NCBI RefSeq assembly: GCF_026015965.1
Contig: NZ_CP110383.1
Location: forward strand, 1,119,501-1,183,500
Direction of reading: 5' to 3'
Length of the DNA stretch: 64,000 nt
Origin: Selenomonas sputigena
GTDB lineage: Bacteria; Bacillota; Negativicutes; Selenomonadales; Selenomonadaceae
Below the pieces are notes generated by a model. That model ran no database searches. It was given only the letters and a program-made list of their open reading frames with translations, and had not been told where the DNA came from. The number at the start of each line of letters is the position of its first letter. Positions within the stretch are counted from its first letter, which is position 1. A program made the position numbers and the translations under genes. Of the stretch, positions 1-7,370 are shown one piece after another.

Positions 1-253
1 GCACGATTCGTTCCAGCATCGGCGTCATCTGCAGCACGGGCGTCGCCAGAAACACGATGTCAGCACCCTCGACGACTTCGCGAACGTCGGGCGACGCCAT
101 GTCGACAGCGCCGCGCTTTACGGCAAGATCCATGGACTTCTGCGTGCGGCAGAGTCCCGTGATGAAGATGTCCGCTCCGAGCTTCTCCTTTAAGCAAAGT
201 CCCAAAGAGCCGCCGATGAGTCCGACGCCGATGATAGCCAGTTTCATCTTCAT
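1..253 (-). CDS. tyrA: Prephenate dehydrogenase, N-terminal part (cut by window edge)
   Basis: Oxidises prephenate to 4-hydroxyphenylpyruvate in tyrosine synthesis. Only about 84 N-terminal residues are in the window. They start MKMKLAIIGVGLIGGSLG, a Rossmann dinucleotide-binding GxGxxGGS fingerprint, and continue with a VVEGADIVFLATPV strand typical of TyrA. The ATG overlaps the aroF stop in an ATGA arrangement, so translation is probably coupled to the preceding DAHP synthase gene. A second in-frame ATG two codons later is also possible. Assignment rests on the Rossmann start and the aroF neighbour; another NAD-dependent dehydrogenase cannot be fully excluded without the rest of the gene. 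Confidence 0.8.
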   Translation of the reverse strand, partial: MKMKLAIIGVGLIGGSLGLCLKEKLGADIFITGLCRTQKSMDLAVKRGAVDMASPDVREVVEGADIVFLATPVLQMTPMLERIV

Positions 254-1263
254 GCCTCGCGCCCCATGAAGTGTGCAATGTCACGCACCTCTTCCATCGT
301 CTTCTGGAAATTCTCGGGCGTCAGGGACTGGTCGCCGTCCGAAAGCGCGACTTCAGGATGCGGATGAACCTCGATGATGAGACCGTCCGCACCGGCCGCG
401 ATTGCCGCACGCGCCATCGCGGGCACCATCTGCCAACGCCCTGTGCCGTGGCTCGGGTCGACGATGATCGGCAGGTGCGAGATCTCCTTGATGGCAGCGA
501 CGGCGCTCAGATCGAGCGTATTGCGCGTATACGTCTCGTAAGTGCGTATGCCGCGCTCGCAGAATACGACGTTGTCGTTACCGCCGGCCATGATGTACTC
601 CGCCGCGTTGAGCCACTCGCTGATGGTCGCGGAAAGGCCGCGCTTCAAAAGTACAGGCGTATGCACCTTGCCGACTTCTTTGAGCAGCTGGAAGTTCTGC
701 ATGTTGCGCGCACCGATCTGGATCATGTCGGCATACTTCGTGATCAGTTCGACGTCGTTGATGTTCACGATCTCCGTCACGACCTTGAGCCCCGTCTTGT
801 CCGCCGCCTCGCGCAGCATCTTCAGCCCCTCTTCCGCCAGTCCTTGGAAATCATAGGGCGAAGTGCGCGGTTTGAAGGCACCGCCGCGCAGGAACTTGGC
901 GCCGTACTTCTTCACGCACTCGGCCGCTTCCATGAGCTGCTCCATGCTCTCGACAGCGCACGGTCCCGCCATGACCGTCAAGTGCCCCGCGCCGATCTTC
1001 ACGCCTCCGACGTCGATGACGGTGTCTTCGGGCTTGAACTCGCGGCTTACAAGTTTGTACTTCTCCGTGATGCGCACCGTCTTTTCCACCCCGTCGAGAG
1101 AATTCATCTGCAGTCCTGCAATGATCTTTTTGTCACCGATCACGCCGACGATCGTGCGTTCATCGCCTTCCGAAAGATGGTACTTGAGACCGGTTCGCGT
1201 GATTTTCTGCTCCACTTTCTCAAGGTTTTCCTTTGTCGACGTCGGACTCATTACAATGATCAT
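250..1263 (-). CDS. aroF: 3-deoxy-7-phosphoheptulonate synthase (DAHP synthase)
   Basis: Condenses phosphoenolpyruvate and erythrose 4-phosphate in the first step of the shikimate pathway. The 337-residue protein has an N-terminal ferredoxin-like regulatory domain (about residues 1-70, starting MIIVMSPTSTKENLEKV) and then the barrel with the family signature MAGPCAVES and a late DPSHGTGR motif, as in type I-beta enzymes. The ATG at 1263 is chosen over an upstream in-frame start because AGGAGG sits 7 bases before it and the family begins here. It lies 19 bases after the GNAT gene and overlaps tyrA. The N-terminal domain suggests allosteric control by an aromatic product, which is inference. 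Confidence 0.95.
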   Translation of the reverse strand: MIIVMSPTSTKENLEKVEQKITRTGLKYHLSEGDERTIVGVIGDKKIIAGLQMNSLDGVEKTVRITEKYKLVSREFKPEDTVIDVGGVKIGAGHLTVMAGPCAVESMEQLMEAAECVKKYGAKFLRGGAFKPRTSPYDFQGLAEEGLKMLREAADKTGLKVVTEIVNINDVELITKYADMIQIGARNMQNFQLLKEVGKVHTPVLLKRGLSATISEWLNAAEYIMAGGNDNVVFCERGIRTYETYTRNTLDLSAVAAIKEISHLPIIVDPSHGTGRWQMVPAMARAAIAAGADGLIIEVHPHPEVALSDGDQSLTPENFQKTMEEVRDIAHFMGREA

Positions 1264-1282
1264 GACACAACCTCCTGCAAAA

Positions 1283-1756
1283 TCAATGACTGTTCGCGTC
1301 CGCAGCCTCCCGCACCATGGCGATCTCGTCACAGTTCGGAAACTTCGGACAGTCGATGCATTCCTTCCAGACCTTCTGCGGCAACTCCTCCTTGGCAACG
1401 ATATGGAAACCGAGCGTCTTGAAGAAGCCCGGCTTGTACGTCAATGTGAAGAATCGCCGCACGCCGAGTGCACGCCCTTCCTCCATGAGCCGATGCACGA
1501 TTTCCGATCCGATGCCGCAGCGTGCAAGCGCAGGGTCGACCGCCATCGTGCGAACCTCTGCGAGGCCGTCCCACATCATGTGCAGGCCGCCGACGCCGAC
1601 GATCTTGCCCTCATCATCTTCGGCAACGATCATATCGCGCAGCGTCTCGTAGAGGGTGTTGCGCGAACGTGCGAGCATCGCGCCCTCCGCCGCATAGTCG
1701 TTCACGAGATGAAAGATGCTCTCCACATCAGCGAACACGGCCTTTCTGTACTTCAA
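1283..1756 (-). CDS. GNAT N-acetyltransferase, short ArgA-like
   Basis: A 157-residue single-domain acetyltransferase. The acetyl-CoA loop region appears as VDPALARCGIGSEIVHRLME (about residues 73-92). The C-terminus carries a cysteine cluster, CIDCPKFPNCDE, seen in short N-acetylglutamate synthase-like proteins of Firmicutes, so a role in arginine synthesis is possible. The start is a TTG preceded by GGGGGAAAG; no better start is visible. It sits between nth and aroF in the same operon, which gives no specific functional hint. Family assignment is secure, substrate is not. Confidence 0.8.
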   Translation of the reverse strand: MKYRKAVFADVESIFHLVNDYAAEGAMLARSRNTLYETLRDMIVAEDDEGKIVGVGGLHMMWDGLAEVRTMAVDPALARCGIGSEIVHRLMEEGRALGVRRFFTLTYKPGFFKTLGFHIVAKEELPQKVWKECIDCPKFPNCDEIAMVREAADANSH

Positions 1757-1777
1757 AATCTTTCCCCCATTCGCTGC

Positions 1778-2407
1778 TCACTCACGGCTTGGGCAGACAT
1801 CCGCGAGCGGACACTCGCCGCAGAGCGGGCGATTCGCCTTGCATATGCGCCTGCCGTGGTAGATGAGCCAGTGGTGCGCCGCACTCCACTTTTCGCGCGG
1901 AATCGCCTTCATCAGCCCCTTCTCCACCGCGAGCGGCGTCTCGCCCACAGCGAGCTTCAAGCGGTTCGCTATGCGAAAAACGTGCGTATCGACGGCGATG
2001 GCGGGGCGGCCGAAAGCGACGCTCGTCACGACGTTCGCCGTCTTCCTGCCGACGCCCGGCAATTTGAGGAGCGTATCGTAGTCGGACGGCACCTCGCCGC
2101 CGAATTCCTCGACGAGCATACGGCACGTCGCCATGATATTCTTCGCCTTGTTGCGGAAAAGTCCGCAGTCCTTTATTTCCTCTTCAAGCCCCGAAATCCC
2201 CAAGGCGACGATGGCCGCAGGCGTCGCCGCCTTCTTGAAGAGCCGCGCCGTCGTGATGTTCACGCGCTTGTCCGTGCACTGCGCCGACAGGATGACGGCG
2301 ATCAGCAGCTCGAAAGGATTGCTGAAATGCAGCTCAGGCTTGGCGCCGCGGTACGTCTCTTCGAGGATTTCCAGCTGCTTTTCGCGTATCTTCTTCGTGA
2401 CTCGCAT
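1778..2407 (-). CDS. nth: Endonuclease III (DNA glycosylase/AP lyase)
   Basis: Removes oxidised pyrimidines in base excision repair and cuts the abasic strand. The 209-residue protein has the full family layout: helix-hairpin-helix LPGVGRKTAN with the catalytic lysine, the catalytic aspartate in VDTHVFR, and a C-terminal [4Fe-4S] cluster of C-x6-C-x2-C-x5-C spacing ending ADVCPSRE. The ATG lies 7 bases after the DUF711 stop with a GAGGG site in the gap, so it is co-transcribed. Length and motifs are normal for Nth. Confidence 0.96.
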   Translation of the reverse strand: MRVTKKIREKQLEILEETYRGAKPELHFSNPFELLIAVILSAQCTDKRVNITTARLFKKAATPAAIVALGISGLEEEIKDCGLFRNKAKNIMATCRMLVEEFGGEVPSDYDTLLKLPGVGRKTANVVTSVAFGRPAIAVDTHVFRIANRLKLAVGETPLAVEKGLMKAIPREKWSAAHHWLIYHGRRICKANRPLCGECPLADVCPSRE

Positions 2408-2414
2408 CGCGCCC

Positions 2415-3776
2415 TCAGTTCGTCAGACTGCGCACGGGCGCCGGGATTCGTCCGCCGCGTGCGACGAAAGCCTCCGAGCTGAAGGCGTCCTTAACGGGCA
2501 TGATCGGGCAACGCCCCAAGAGGCCTCCCCACTCCACCTCGTCGCCAACCTTCTTTCCGGGCACGGGGATGATGCGCACCGCCGTCGTCTTGTTGTTGAT
2601 CATGCCGATCGCCGCCTCGTCCGCGATGATTCCCGAAATTGTTGCCGCCGACGTATCGCCCGCGACCGCGATCATGTCGAGGCCGACGGAGCAGACGCAC
2701 GTCATCGCTTCAAGCTTTTCCAGCGAGAGACTGCCGCGTGCCACAGCGTCGATCATGCCCGCATCCTCGCTGACGGGAATGAACGCGCCCGACAGACCGC
2801 CTACATGCGAAGATGCCATGAGGCCGCCCTTCTTGACCGCATCGTTTAAGAGCGCGAGCGCCGCTGTCGTGCCGGGAGCACCGCAGCTTTCGAGTCCCAT
2901 CTCCTCTAAGATGTGCGCGACGCTGTCGCCGACTGCCGACGTCGGTGCAAGCGAGAGGTCGATGATGCCGAAGGGCACGCCGAGCCGCTTCGACGCCTCG
3001 CGTGCCACGAGCTGTCCGACGCGCGTGATCTTGAACGCCGTGCGCTTGATCATCTCCGCCACCTCGGAGAAATCCGCGCCCTTGATGTCCTCCAAGGCGC
3101 GCTTCACGACGCCCGGCCCGCTGACGCCGACGCTCACGACCTTATCCGCCTCGGAAACGCCGTGGAAAGCGCCCGCCATGAAGGGATTGTCCCCCGGTGC
3201 ATTGCAGAAAACGACGAGCTTCGCGCAGCCGATGGCCGCCTGATCGCGCGTCAGTTCCGCCGTACGCTTGATGACCTCGCCCATCTCGCGCACGCAGTCC
3301 ATGTTGATGCCCGCCTTCGTCGAACCGACGTTGACCGAGGAACAGACGAGATCTGTTGAAGAAAGCGCCTGCGGGATGGACGAGATGAGGACCTGATCGC
3401 CGTGCGTATATCCCTTTTCCACGAGCGCGGAAAAACCGCCGATGAAGTTGATGCCGATCTCCTTCGCCGCACGATCGAGCGCTTCGGCTACGGGAACGTA
3501 GGAATCCGTCTTGCAGGCGTCCGCCGCGATGGCGATCGGCGTGACGGAAACGCGCTTGTTGATGATGGGGATGCCGTACTCCGCCTCGATATCCTTGCCC
3601 GTTTGCACAAGGAATTCCGCCGATTTCGTGACCTTGTCGTAGACGTTGCGGCAGAACTGCTCGATGTTCGGATGCGCGCAGTCGCGGAGCGAAATGCCCA
3701 TCGTGATCGTGCGCACGTCGAGCTTGTTCTCCGTAATCATGCGGTTTGTTTCTAATATATCGTCAATGGTAATCAC
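2415..3776 (-). CDS. DUF711 / UPF0210 family protein
   Basis: A 453-residue protein of the conserved UPF0210 (PFL) family, recognised from the start [14 protein letters not shown] and glycine-rich segments such as [18 protein letters not shown] and [15 protein letters not shown]. The biochemical function is not established. The start is a GTG at 3776 with CAGGAGGTC just upstream; an ATG 15 codons earlier lacks a site and would lengthen the protein beyond the family norm. The partner ACT-domain gene lies 41 bases upstream. This ACT-DUF711 pairing is common in Firmicutes and suggests the ACT protein senses a ligand for it (inference). Confidence 0.9.
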   Translation of the reverse strand: MITIDDILETNRMITENKLDVRTITMGISLRDCAHPNIEQFCRNVYDKVTKSAEFLVQTGKDIEAEYGIPIINKRVSVTPIAIAADACKTDSYVPVAEALDRAAKEIGINFIGGFSALVEKGYTHGDQVLISSIPQALSSTDLVCSSVNVGSTKAGINMDCVREMGEVIKRTAELTRDQAAIGCAKLVVFCNAPGDNPFMAGAFHGVSEADKVVSVGVSGPGVVKRALEDIKGADFSEVAEMIKRTAFKITRVGQLVAREASKRLGVPFGIIDLSLAPTSAVGDSVAHILEEMGLESCGAPGTTAALALLNDAVKKGGLMASSHVGGLSGAFIPVSEDAGMIDAVARGSLSLEKLEAMTCVCSVGLDMIAVAGDTSAATISGIIADEAAIGMINNKTTAVRIIPVPGKKVGDEVEWGGLLGRCPIMPVKDAFSSEAFVARGGRIPAPVRSLTN

Positions 3777-3817
3777 AGAAAGACCTCCTGCAGCATGTAA
3801 AAAAACCGTCCAAGTCC

Positions 3818-4087
3818 TCAAACCTTGTGCATCGCGTTGAAAATATCCTCATGCTGCGTCTTGATCTCGACGCCGAGCGCTTCGCCCTTCTCCTGCAAAA
3901 GCTGCCGCACAGCAGCGAGCTCGATCTTGCTGCCCGCCATATCAGCGATCATGACCATATTGAAAAAGCCGTCCATGATATTCTGGTTGATACTCAGAAT
4001 GTTGACGCCGTTTTCAGCCAAGAGCGTGCTGACTGCCGCGATGATGCCCACACTGTCCTTGCCGACGATCGTAACCACGATTTTCAT
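3818..4087 (-). CDS. ACT domain protein, UPF0237 family
   Basis: An 89-residue protein made of one ACT domain ([20 protein letters not shown], then [19 protein letters not shown]), the fold that binds amino acids or similar small ligands in regulatory proteins. The ATG at 4087 is chosen because GAGGGG lies 7 bases before it; a TTG two codons upstream touches that site. It is the first gene of a minus-strand operon running through DUF711, nth, the GNAT gene, aroF and tyrA, with a promoter at 4162-4190. It probably works with DUF711, which is inference from gene pairing. Confidence 0.9.
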   Translation of the reverse strand: MKIVVTIVGKDSVGIIAAVSTLLAENGVNILSINQNIMDGFFNMVMIADMAGSKIELAAVRQLLQEKGEALGVEIKTQHEDIFNAMHKV

Positions 4088-4161
4088 TTGCAACCCCTCA
4101 TTCTTTCCGACAATGCGATATGCACTGCCGCAGTTTTCTGTTTGAAATGCTATGTTTTTTC

Positions 4162-4190
4162 ATTATATCAGTCAAATGCTGAAAATCCAA
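4162..4190 (-). promoter_or_regulatory. Promoter of the ACT-DUF711-nth-aroF operon
   Basis: On the minus strand, TTGGAT (4190-4185) is followed after 17 bases by a perfect TATAAT (4167-4162). It lies about 75 bases before the ACT gene, and no other start for that operon is visible. The -35 is weak, the -10 is perfect. Confidence 0.6.
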
Positions 4191-4208
4191 GAGGGCGCGT
4201 CTCCCAAA

Positions 4209-4237
4209 TTGTTTTTTGCATCCGTTTCCGTTATAAT
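4209..4237 (+). promoter_or_regulatory. Promoter of dat
   Basis: TTGTTT (4209-4214), a 17-base spacer and a perfect TATAAT (4232-4237) lie about 65 bases before the dat start. It is arranged divergently with the promoter at 4162-4190. Confidence 0.65.
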
Positions 4238-4301
4238 GAGAGGAGCATTTCCTGACACAATGCAAAAAATTCATCCTTACATCATCAAGGAGGCCATTCT
4301 T

Positions 4302-5162
4302 TTGAAGGAACTCAGCTTTTTCAACGATCATTTCTATGCACCGGGCGAGGCGCAGGTCGACATCGAGGACCGCGGCTATCAGTTTGGCGACGGCATCTAC
4401 GAGGTCACGCACGTCTACAACGGCAAACTCTTCGCCTTCGACCGCCATCTCGCACGCTTCCGCCGCTCCATGCGCGAGATGCACATCCCCATCACCTATA
4501 TGGACGAAGAACTTACCGCCATTCACAACGACCTCATCGAAAAGAGCGGCATCAAGAGCGGCGCGATCTACTTCCAAGTCACACGCGGCACGGCAGCGCG
4601 CGCCTTCCCCTTCCCCGGCCGTGCCACACCGAACCTCTCGATGACGATCCGTGAGAGCACGCCGAACCGCGAGCAGCAGGAACGCGGCATCTCGCTCACG
4701 CTCGCCGAAGACATCCGCTGGCTGCGCTGCGACATCAAGTCTCTGAACCTCCTCGGCGCCGTCTTTGCCAAGGAAAAGGCGAAGGCGGAAGGATGCGAAG
4801 AGGCTCTTCTCTACCGCAAGGACACGGGACTCGTCACCGAGGGTGCGAGCAGCACCTTCTTCCTCATCAAGGACGGCGTCGTCTGGACGCATCCGCTTGA
4901 CCATCTCGTACTGCCGGGCGTCACGCGTGCCGTCGTCGTCGAGGAATGCGCCAAGGAACTCGGTCTGACCGTCATCGAAAAGACCTTCACGCCGGAGTTC
5001 GCTCAGAAGGCGGACGAAGCATTTGAAACGAGCACAAGCCTCGAAGTCACGCCCGTCATAAAGATCGGCGGCAAGAAGATCGGCTCGGGCGCCCCCGGCG
5101 GGATCACGAAAAAGATCATGGAATCCTTCCAAGGATTGATAAAAAAAGAGTGCTTCAACTGA
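4302..5162 (+). CDS. dat: D-amino-acid transaminase
   Basis: PLP-dependent fold-IV aminotransferase that interconverts D-alanine and 2-oxoglutarate with D-glutamate and pyruvate, supplying D-amino acids for peptidoglycan. With a TTG start at 4302 the protein is 286 residues, the usual size. AAGGAGG lies 8 bases upstream, while the earlier in-frame ATGs have no site. Visible motifs are VDIEDRGYQFGDGIYEV near the N-terminus, the PLP lysine in LRCDIKSLNLLG (about K146), and VTEGASSTFFLIKDG with the cofactor-binding loop. Branched-chain aminotransferase is the main alternative, but length and the N-terminal motif favour Dat. It is a single-gene unit with its own promoter and terminator. Confidence 0.9.
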   Translation: MKELSFFNDHFYAPGEAQVDIEDRGYQFGDGIYEVTHVYNGKLFAFDRHLARFRRSMREMHIPITYMDEELTAIHNDLIEKSGIKSGAIYFQVTRGTAARAFPFPGRATPNLSMTIRESTPNREQQERGISLTLAEDIRWLRCDIKSLNLLGAVFAKEKAKAEGCEEALLYRKDTGLVTEGASSTFFLIKDGVVWTHPLDHLVLPGVTRAVVVEECAKELGLTVIEKTFTPEFAQKADEAFETSTSLEVTPVIKIGGKKIGSGAPGGITKKIMESFQGLIKKECFN

Positions 5163-5166
5163 AACG

Positions 5167-5208
5167 CACGAGACAAAAGCGGCTGTACGTCAGCCGTTTT
5201 GTCTCGTG
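5167..5208 (+). terminator. Terminator after dat
   Basis: Inverted repeat CACGAGACAAAA-G-CGGCTG / CAGCCG-TTTTGTCTCGTG with one bulged G and a short loop, starting 5 bases after the dat stop. The T-rich segment is inside the stem, so it may end transcription by the unusual long-stem type. Confidence 0.75.
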
Positions 5209-5261
5209 TTGGCAGAATTTTTCGCGTATTGGAAAAAACCTGCAAAAATCGTAACTTTTCA

Positions 5262-5290
5262 TTGACAATATCCAAAATAGTACCTATACT
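5262..5290 (+). promoter_or_regulatory. Strong promoter of the carboxylase subunit gene
   Basis: Consensus TTGACA (5262-5267), 17-base spacer, TATACT (5285-5290), 60 bases before the ATG at 5350. This is among the best promoter matches in the window and suggests high expression. Confidence 0.8.
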
Positions 5291-5349
5291 TGTAGTGAAG
5301 CAAATACATCATGTTTATGGTAGTATAACCCGAAGGAGTGTGTTTTTTT

Positions 5350-6744
5350 ATGGCAAAAAAGGTAAAGATCACCGAAACAGTACTTCGCGACGGGCATCAG
5401 TCCCTGTGTGCGACGCGCATGCATTACTCCCAGATGGAACCCATGCTTGCAGCGCTCGACAAGATCGGCTACAACTCGTTGGAAGCTTGGGGCGGTGCGA
5501 CCTTTGATACGTGCCTCCGCTTCCTCGACGAAGATCCGTGGGAGAGGCTCGACAAGCTCAAGGCTCGTCTCAAGACCCCGATCCAGATGCTGCTTCGCGG
5601 TCAGAACCTCCTTGGCTACAACCACTATTCGGACGATGTCGTCAAGAAGTTCGTCGAGAAGGCTTCCGAGCACGGCATGGGCGTATTCCGCATCTTCGAT
5701 GCGCTGAACGACGTTCGCAACCTCAAGACGGCGATCAACGCTGCTCTCGGCTGCAAGGAAAAGCCGCATGTACAGGGCTGCCTCGTCTACACGCTCAGCC
5801 CCTATCATACGAACGAAGTCTTCGTCGACCTTTCCAAGAAGCTGCAGGAAATGGGCTGCCATTCCGTCTGCATCAAGGACATGTCCGGCCTTCTGAAGCC
5901 GTATGTCGCAGAAGACCTCGTGAAGAAGCTCAAGGCTGCGCTCGACATCCCCATCCAGCTCCACACGCACTATACGTCCGGCTTCGGCAGCATGACGTAC
6001 CTCAAGGCGATCGAGGCAGGCGTCGACACCGTTGACTGCGCGCTCTCGCCGTTCGCTCTCGATACGTCCCAGCCCTGCACGGAGACGATGGTCGCCGCCT
6101 TGGAAGGCACGCCGTTTGACACGGGTCTTGACCGTCAGGCCATGACGCCGATCGCCAAGCACTTCCTGCAGGTCAAGCAGGATCTCATCAAGGAGTTCAA
6201 CCTCAAGGGCTACTTCGACGTCAACCCGAACGTCATCGACTTCCAGATTCCGGGCGGCATGCTCTCGAACCTTGCGAACCAGCTCAAGGAGCAGGGCATG
6301 GAAGACAAGTTCCAGGATCTCCTCGACGAGATGCCGCGCGTGCGCGCCGATGTCGGCTATCCGCCGCTCGTTACGCCGTCCAGCCAGATCGTCGGCACGA
6401 TGGCGACGTTCAATGTCATGACGGGCGAGCGCTACAAGATCGTCCCGAAAGAATTCAAAGACCTCGCACGCGGCAAGTTCGGCAAGCCGCCGGTGGAAGT
6501 CAGCCACGAGTACCTCACGAAGACGCTCGGCATCCCCGAGAGCGAGATCATCACGGACATCGTTGCCGAGGATGCGAAGGCTCCAAAGCTTGCAGATTTC
6601 GAGAAGGAAATGAAGGCAAAGGGCTTCCTCAACCCGACGGAAGAGGATATCCTCTCCTACGCTCTCTTCCCGCAGGTCGCAGAGGAGTTCTTCAAGAAGC
6701 ACTATGCACCGATGAACGCTTACGATATGTCTCACAAGGCATAA
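5350..6744 (+). CDS. Biotin-dependent carboxyltransferase subunit (PycB/OadA type)
   Basis: The carboxyltransferase of pyruvate carboxylase or oxaloacetate decarboxylase, moving CO2 between biotin and pyruvate. In 464 residues it has an HMGL-like barrel with the metal motif ETVLRDGHQS, the carboxylated lysine in CIKDMSGLLKPY, the metal histidines in LHTHYTSGFGSM and the family segment LSPFALDTSQPCTE, followed by the conserved carboxylase domain. No biotinyl MKM motif is present, so the biotin carrier must be a separate protein. The ATG at 5350 has AAGGAG upstream. It stands alone between a strong promoter and a strong terminator; the partner subunits are not in the window. Whether it is PycB, OadA or transcarboxylase 5S cannot be decided here. 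Confidence 0.85.
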   Translation: MAKKVKITETVLRDGHQSLCATRMHYSQMEPMLAALDKIGYNSLEAWGGATFDTCLRFLDEDPWERLDKLKARLKTPIQMLLRGQNLLGYNHYSDDVVKKFVEKASEHGMGVFRIFDALNDVRNLKTAINAALGCKEKPHVQGCLVYTLSPYHTNEVFVDLSKKLQEMGCHSVCIKDMSGLLKPYVAEDLVKKLKAALDIPIQLHTHYTSGFGSMTYLKAIEAGVDTVDCALSPFALDTSQPCTETMVAALEGTPFDTGLDRQAMTPIAKHFLQVKQDLIKEFNLKGYFDVNPNVIDFQIPGGMLSNLANQLKEQGMEDKFQDLLDEMPRVRADVGYPPLVTPSSQIVGTMATFNVMTGERYKIVPKEFKDLARGKFGKPPVEVSHEYLTKTLGIPESEIITDIVAEDAKAPKLADFEKEMKAKGFLNPTEEDILSYALFPQVAEEFFKKHYAPMNAYDMSHKA

Positions 6745-6780
6745 GCCAAAACTGTAAGCAACCCTCCCTTCCTATGGGGA

Positions 6781-6845
6781 GGCAAACAAAAAGGGGCTGT
6801 GGCAGAATGCTCTTACATTCTGTCACAGCCCCTTTTTTGTTTGCC
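6781..6845 (+). terminator. Long terminator hairpin after the carboxylase gene
   Basis: A near-perfect inverted repeat: GGCAAACAAAAAGGGGCTGTG and its complement, including CACAGCCCC followed by a run of six T, around a CAGAATG/CATTCTG core. It may work in both directions. It resembles the hairpin at 7042-7089. Confidence 0.85.
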
Positions 6846-6909
6846 AATTTTGATTTTATTTTAGAAATTCACCTTGGAAATTTACCCCTAAAATTTTTCC
6901 TATTTCCTA

Positions 6910-6938
6910 TTGCATTTCTTAAAGCCTCATAGTATAAT
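6910..6938 (+). promoter_or_regulatory. Promoter of tRNA-Pro
   Basis: TTGCAT (6910-6915), 17-base spacer, TATAAT (6933-6938). The -10 ends 12 bases before the tRNA, so the transcript would have almost no leader. Confidence 0.75.
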
Positions 6939-6950
6939 AGATACTGTTGT

Positions 6951-7027
6951 CGGGATGTGGCTCAGCTTGGTAGAGCGCATCGTTCGGGACGATGAGGTCG
7001 CAGGTTCGAATCCTGTCATCCCGACCA
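6951..7027 (+). tRNA. tRNA-Pro (anticodon CGG)
   Basis: Folds as a complete cloverleaf: acceptor stem CGGGATG/CATCCCG, D arm GCTC-GAGC, anticodon stem CATCG/CGATG around the loop TTCGGGA (anticodon CGG at 6985-6987), and T arm GCAGG-TTCGAAT-CCTGT. The terminal CCA is encoded. It reads proline codon CCG, which fits a G+C-rich genome. It has its own promoter and a downstream terminator. Confidence 0.97.
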
Positions 7028-7267
7028 TTCTTCAGAAAAGGAAGGAGTCGTGACATAGTGCGAAAGCATTTTGTCACGGCTCCTTTTTCGTACCCTTTTT
7101 ACCATGAAGCCCCAAGAGGTCAAGCCGAAGGTGCAGACCGATTGGCTAGGCTTCTGTAAGGGCGGCGCACAATGTCCGCGAAGTGGACGTTTGTGCGTGT
7201 AATTTACACTGCACGGCATAGGGATGCCTCGTACAATCTTCACATAGATAGACTTCTTCTCGTACAT
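7016..7267 (-). CDS. Doubtful small ORF antisense to the tRNA 3' end
   Basis: An 83-residue frame starting MYEKKSIYVKIVRGIPMPC. AAAGGAG stands 7-8 bases before the ATG, which is a good translation signal. However, the reading frame runs through the terminator at 7042-7089 and ends inside tRNA-Pro on the opposite strand. A TATAAT at 7289-7284 is too close to leave a usable leader. The interior contains a hairpin (GCACAA...TTGTGC around 7168-7198), so the region may instead be a structured or repeated intergenic element. I recognise no family. Low confidence that a protein is made. Confidence 0.25.
   Translation of the reverse strand: MYEKKSIYVKIVRGIPMPCSVNYTHKRPLRGHCAPPLQKPSQSVCTFGLTSWGFMVKRVRKRSRDKMLSHYVTTPSFSEEWSG
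7042..7089 (+). terminator. Terminator after tRNA-Pro
   Basis: Stem AAGGAG-TCGTGACA paired with TGTCACGGCTCCTT, closed by TGCGAAAGCA and followed by TTTTTC. It starts 15 bases after the tRNA. Confidence 0.8.
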
Positions 7268-7328
7268 ATTTCTCTCCTTTGACATTATAGATAGCAGTAG
7301 TAAAAACGAAATATTTCTCGATCAAGTC

Positions 7329-7365
7329 AAAAAAGCCTCATCCCGTGTAGCATAAGGGATGAGGC
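7329..7365 (-). terminator. Terminator of the leu-ilvB operon
   Basis: Perfect 10-base stem GCCTCATCCC/GGGATGAGGC (7335-7365). On the minus strand it is followed by a run of T and starts just after the ilvB stop. Confidence 0.88.
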
Positions 7366-7370
7366 TTCTT

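Noticed and set aside
863-2482. A 539-codon plus-strand frame across aroF, the GNAT gene and nth
   Set aside because: Runs antisense through three well-supported genes.
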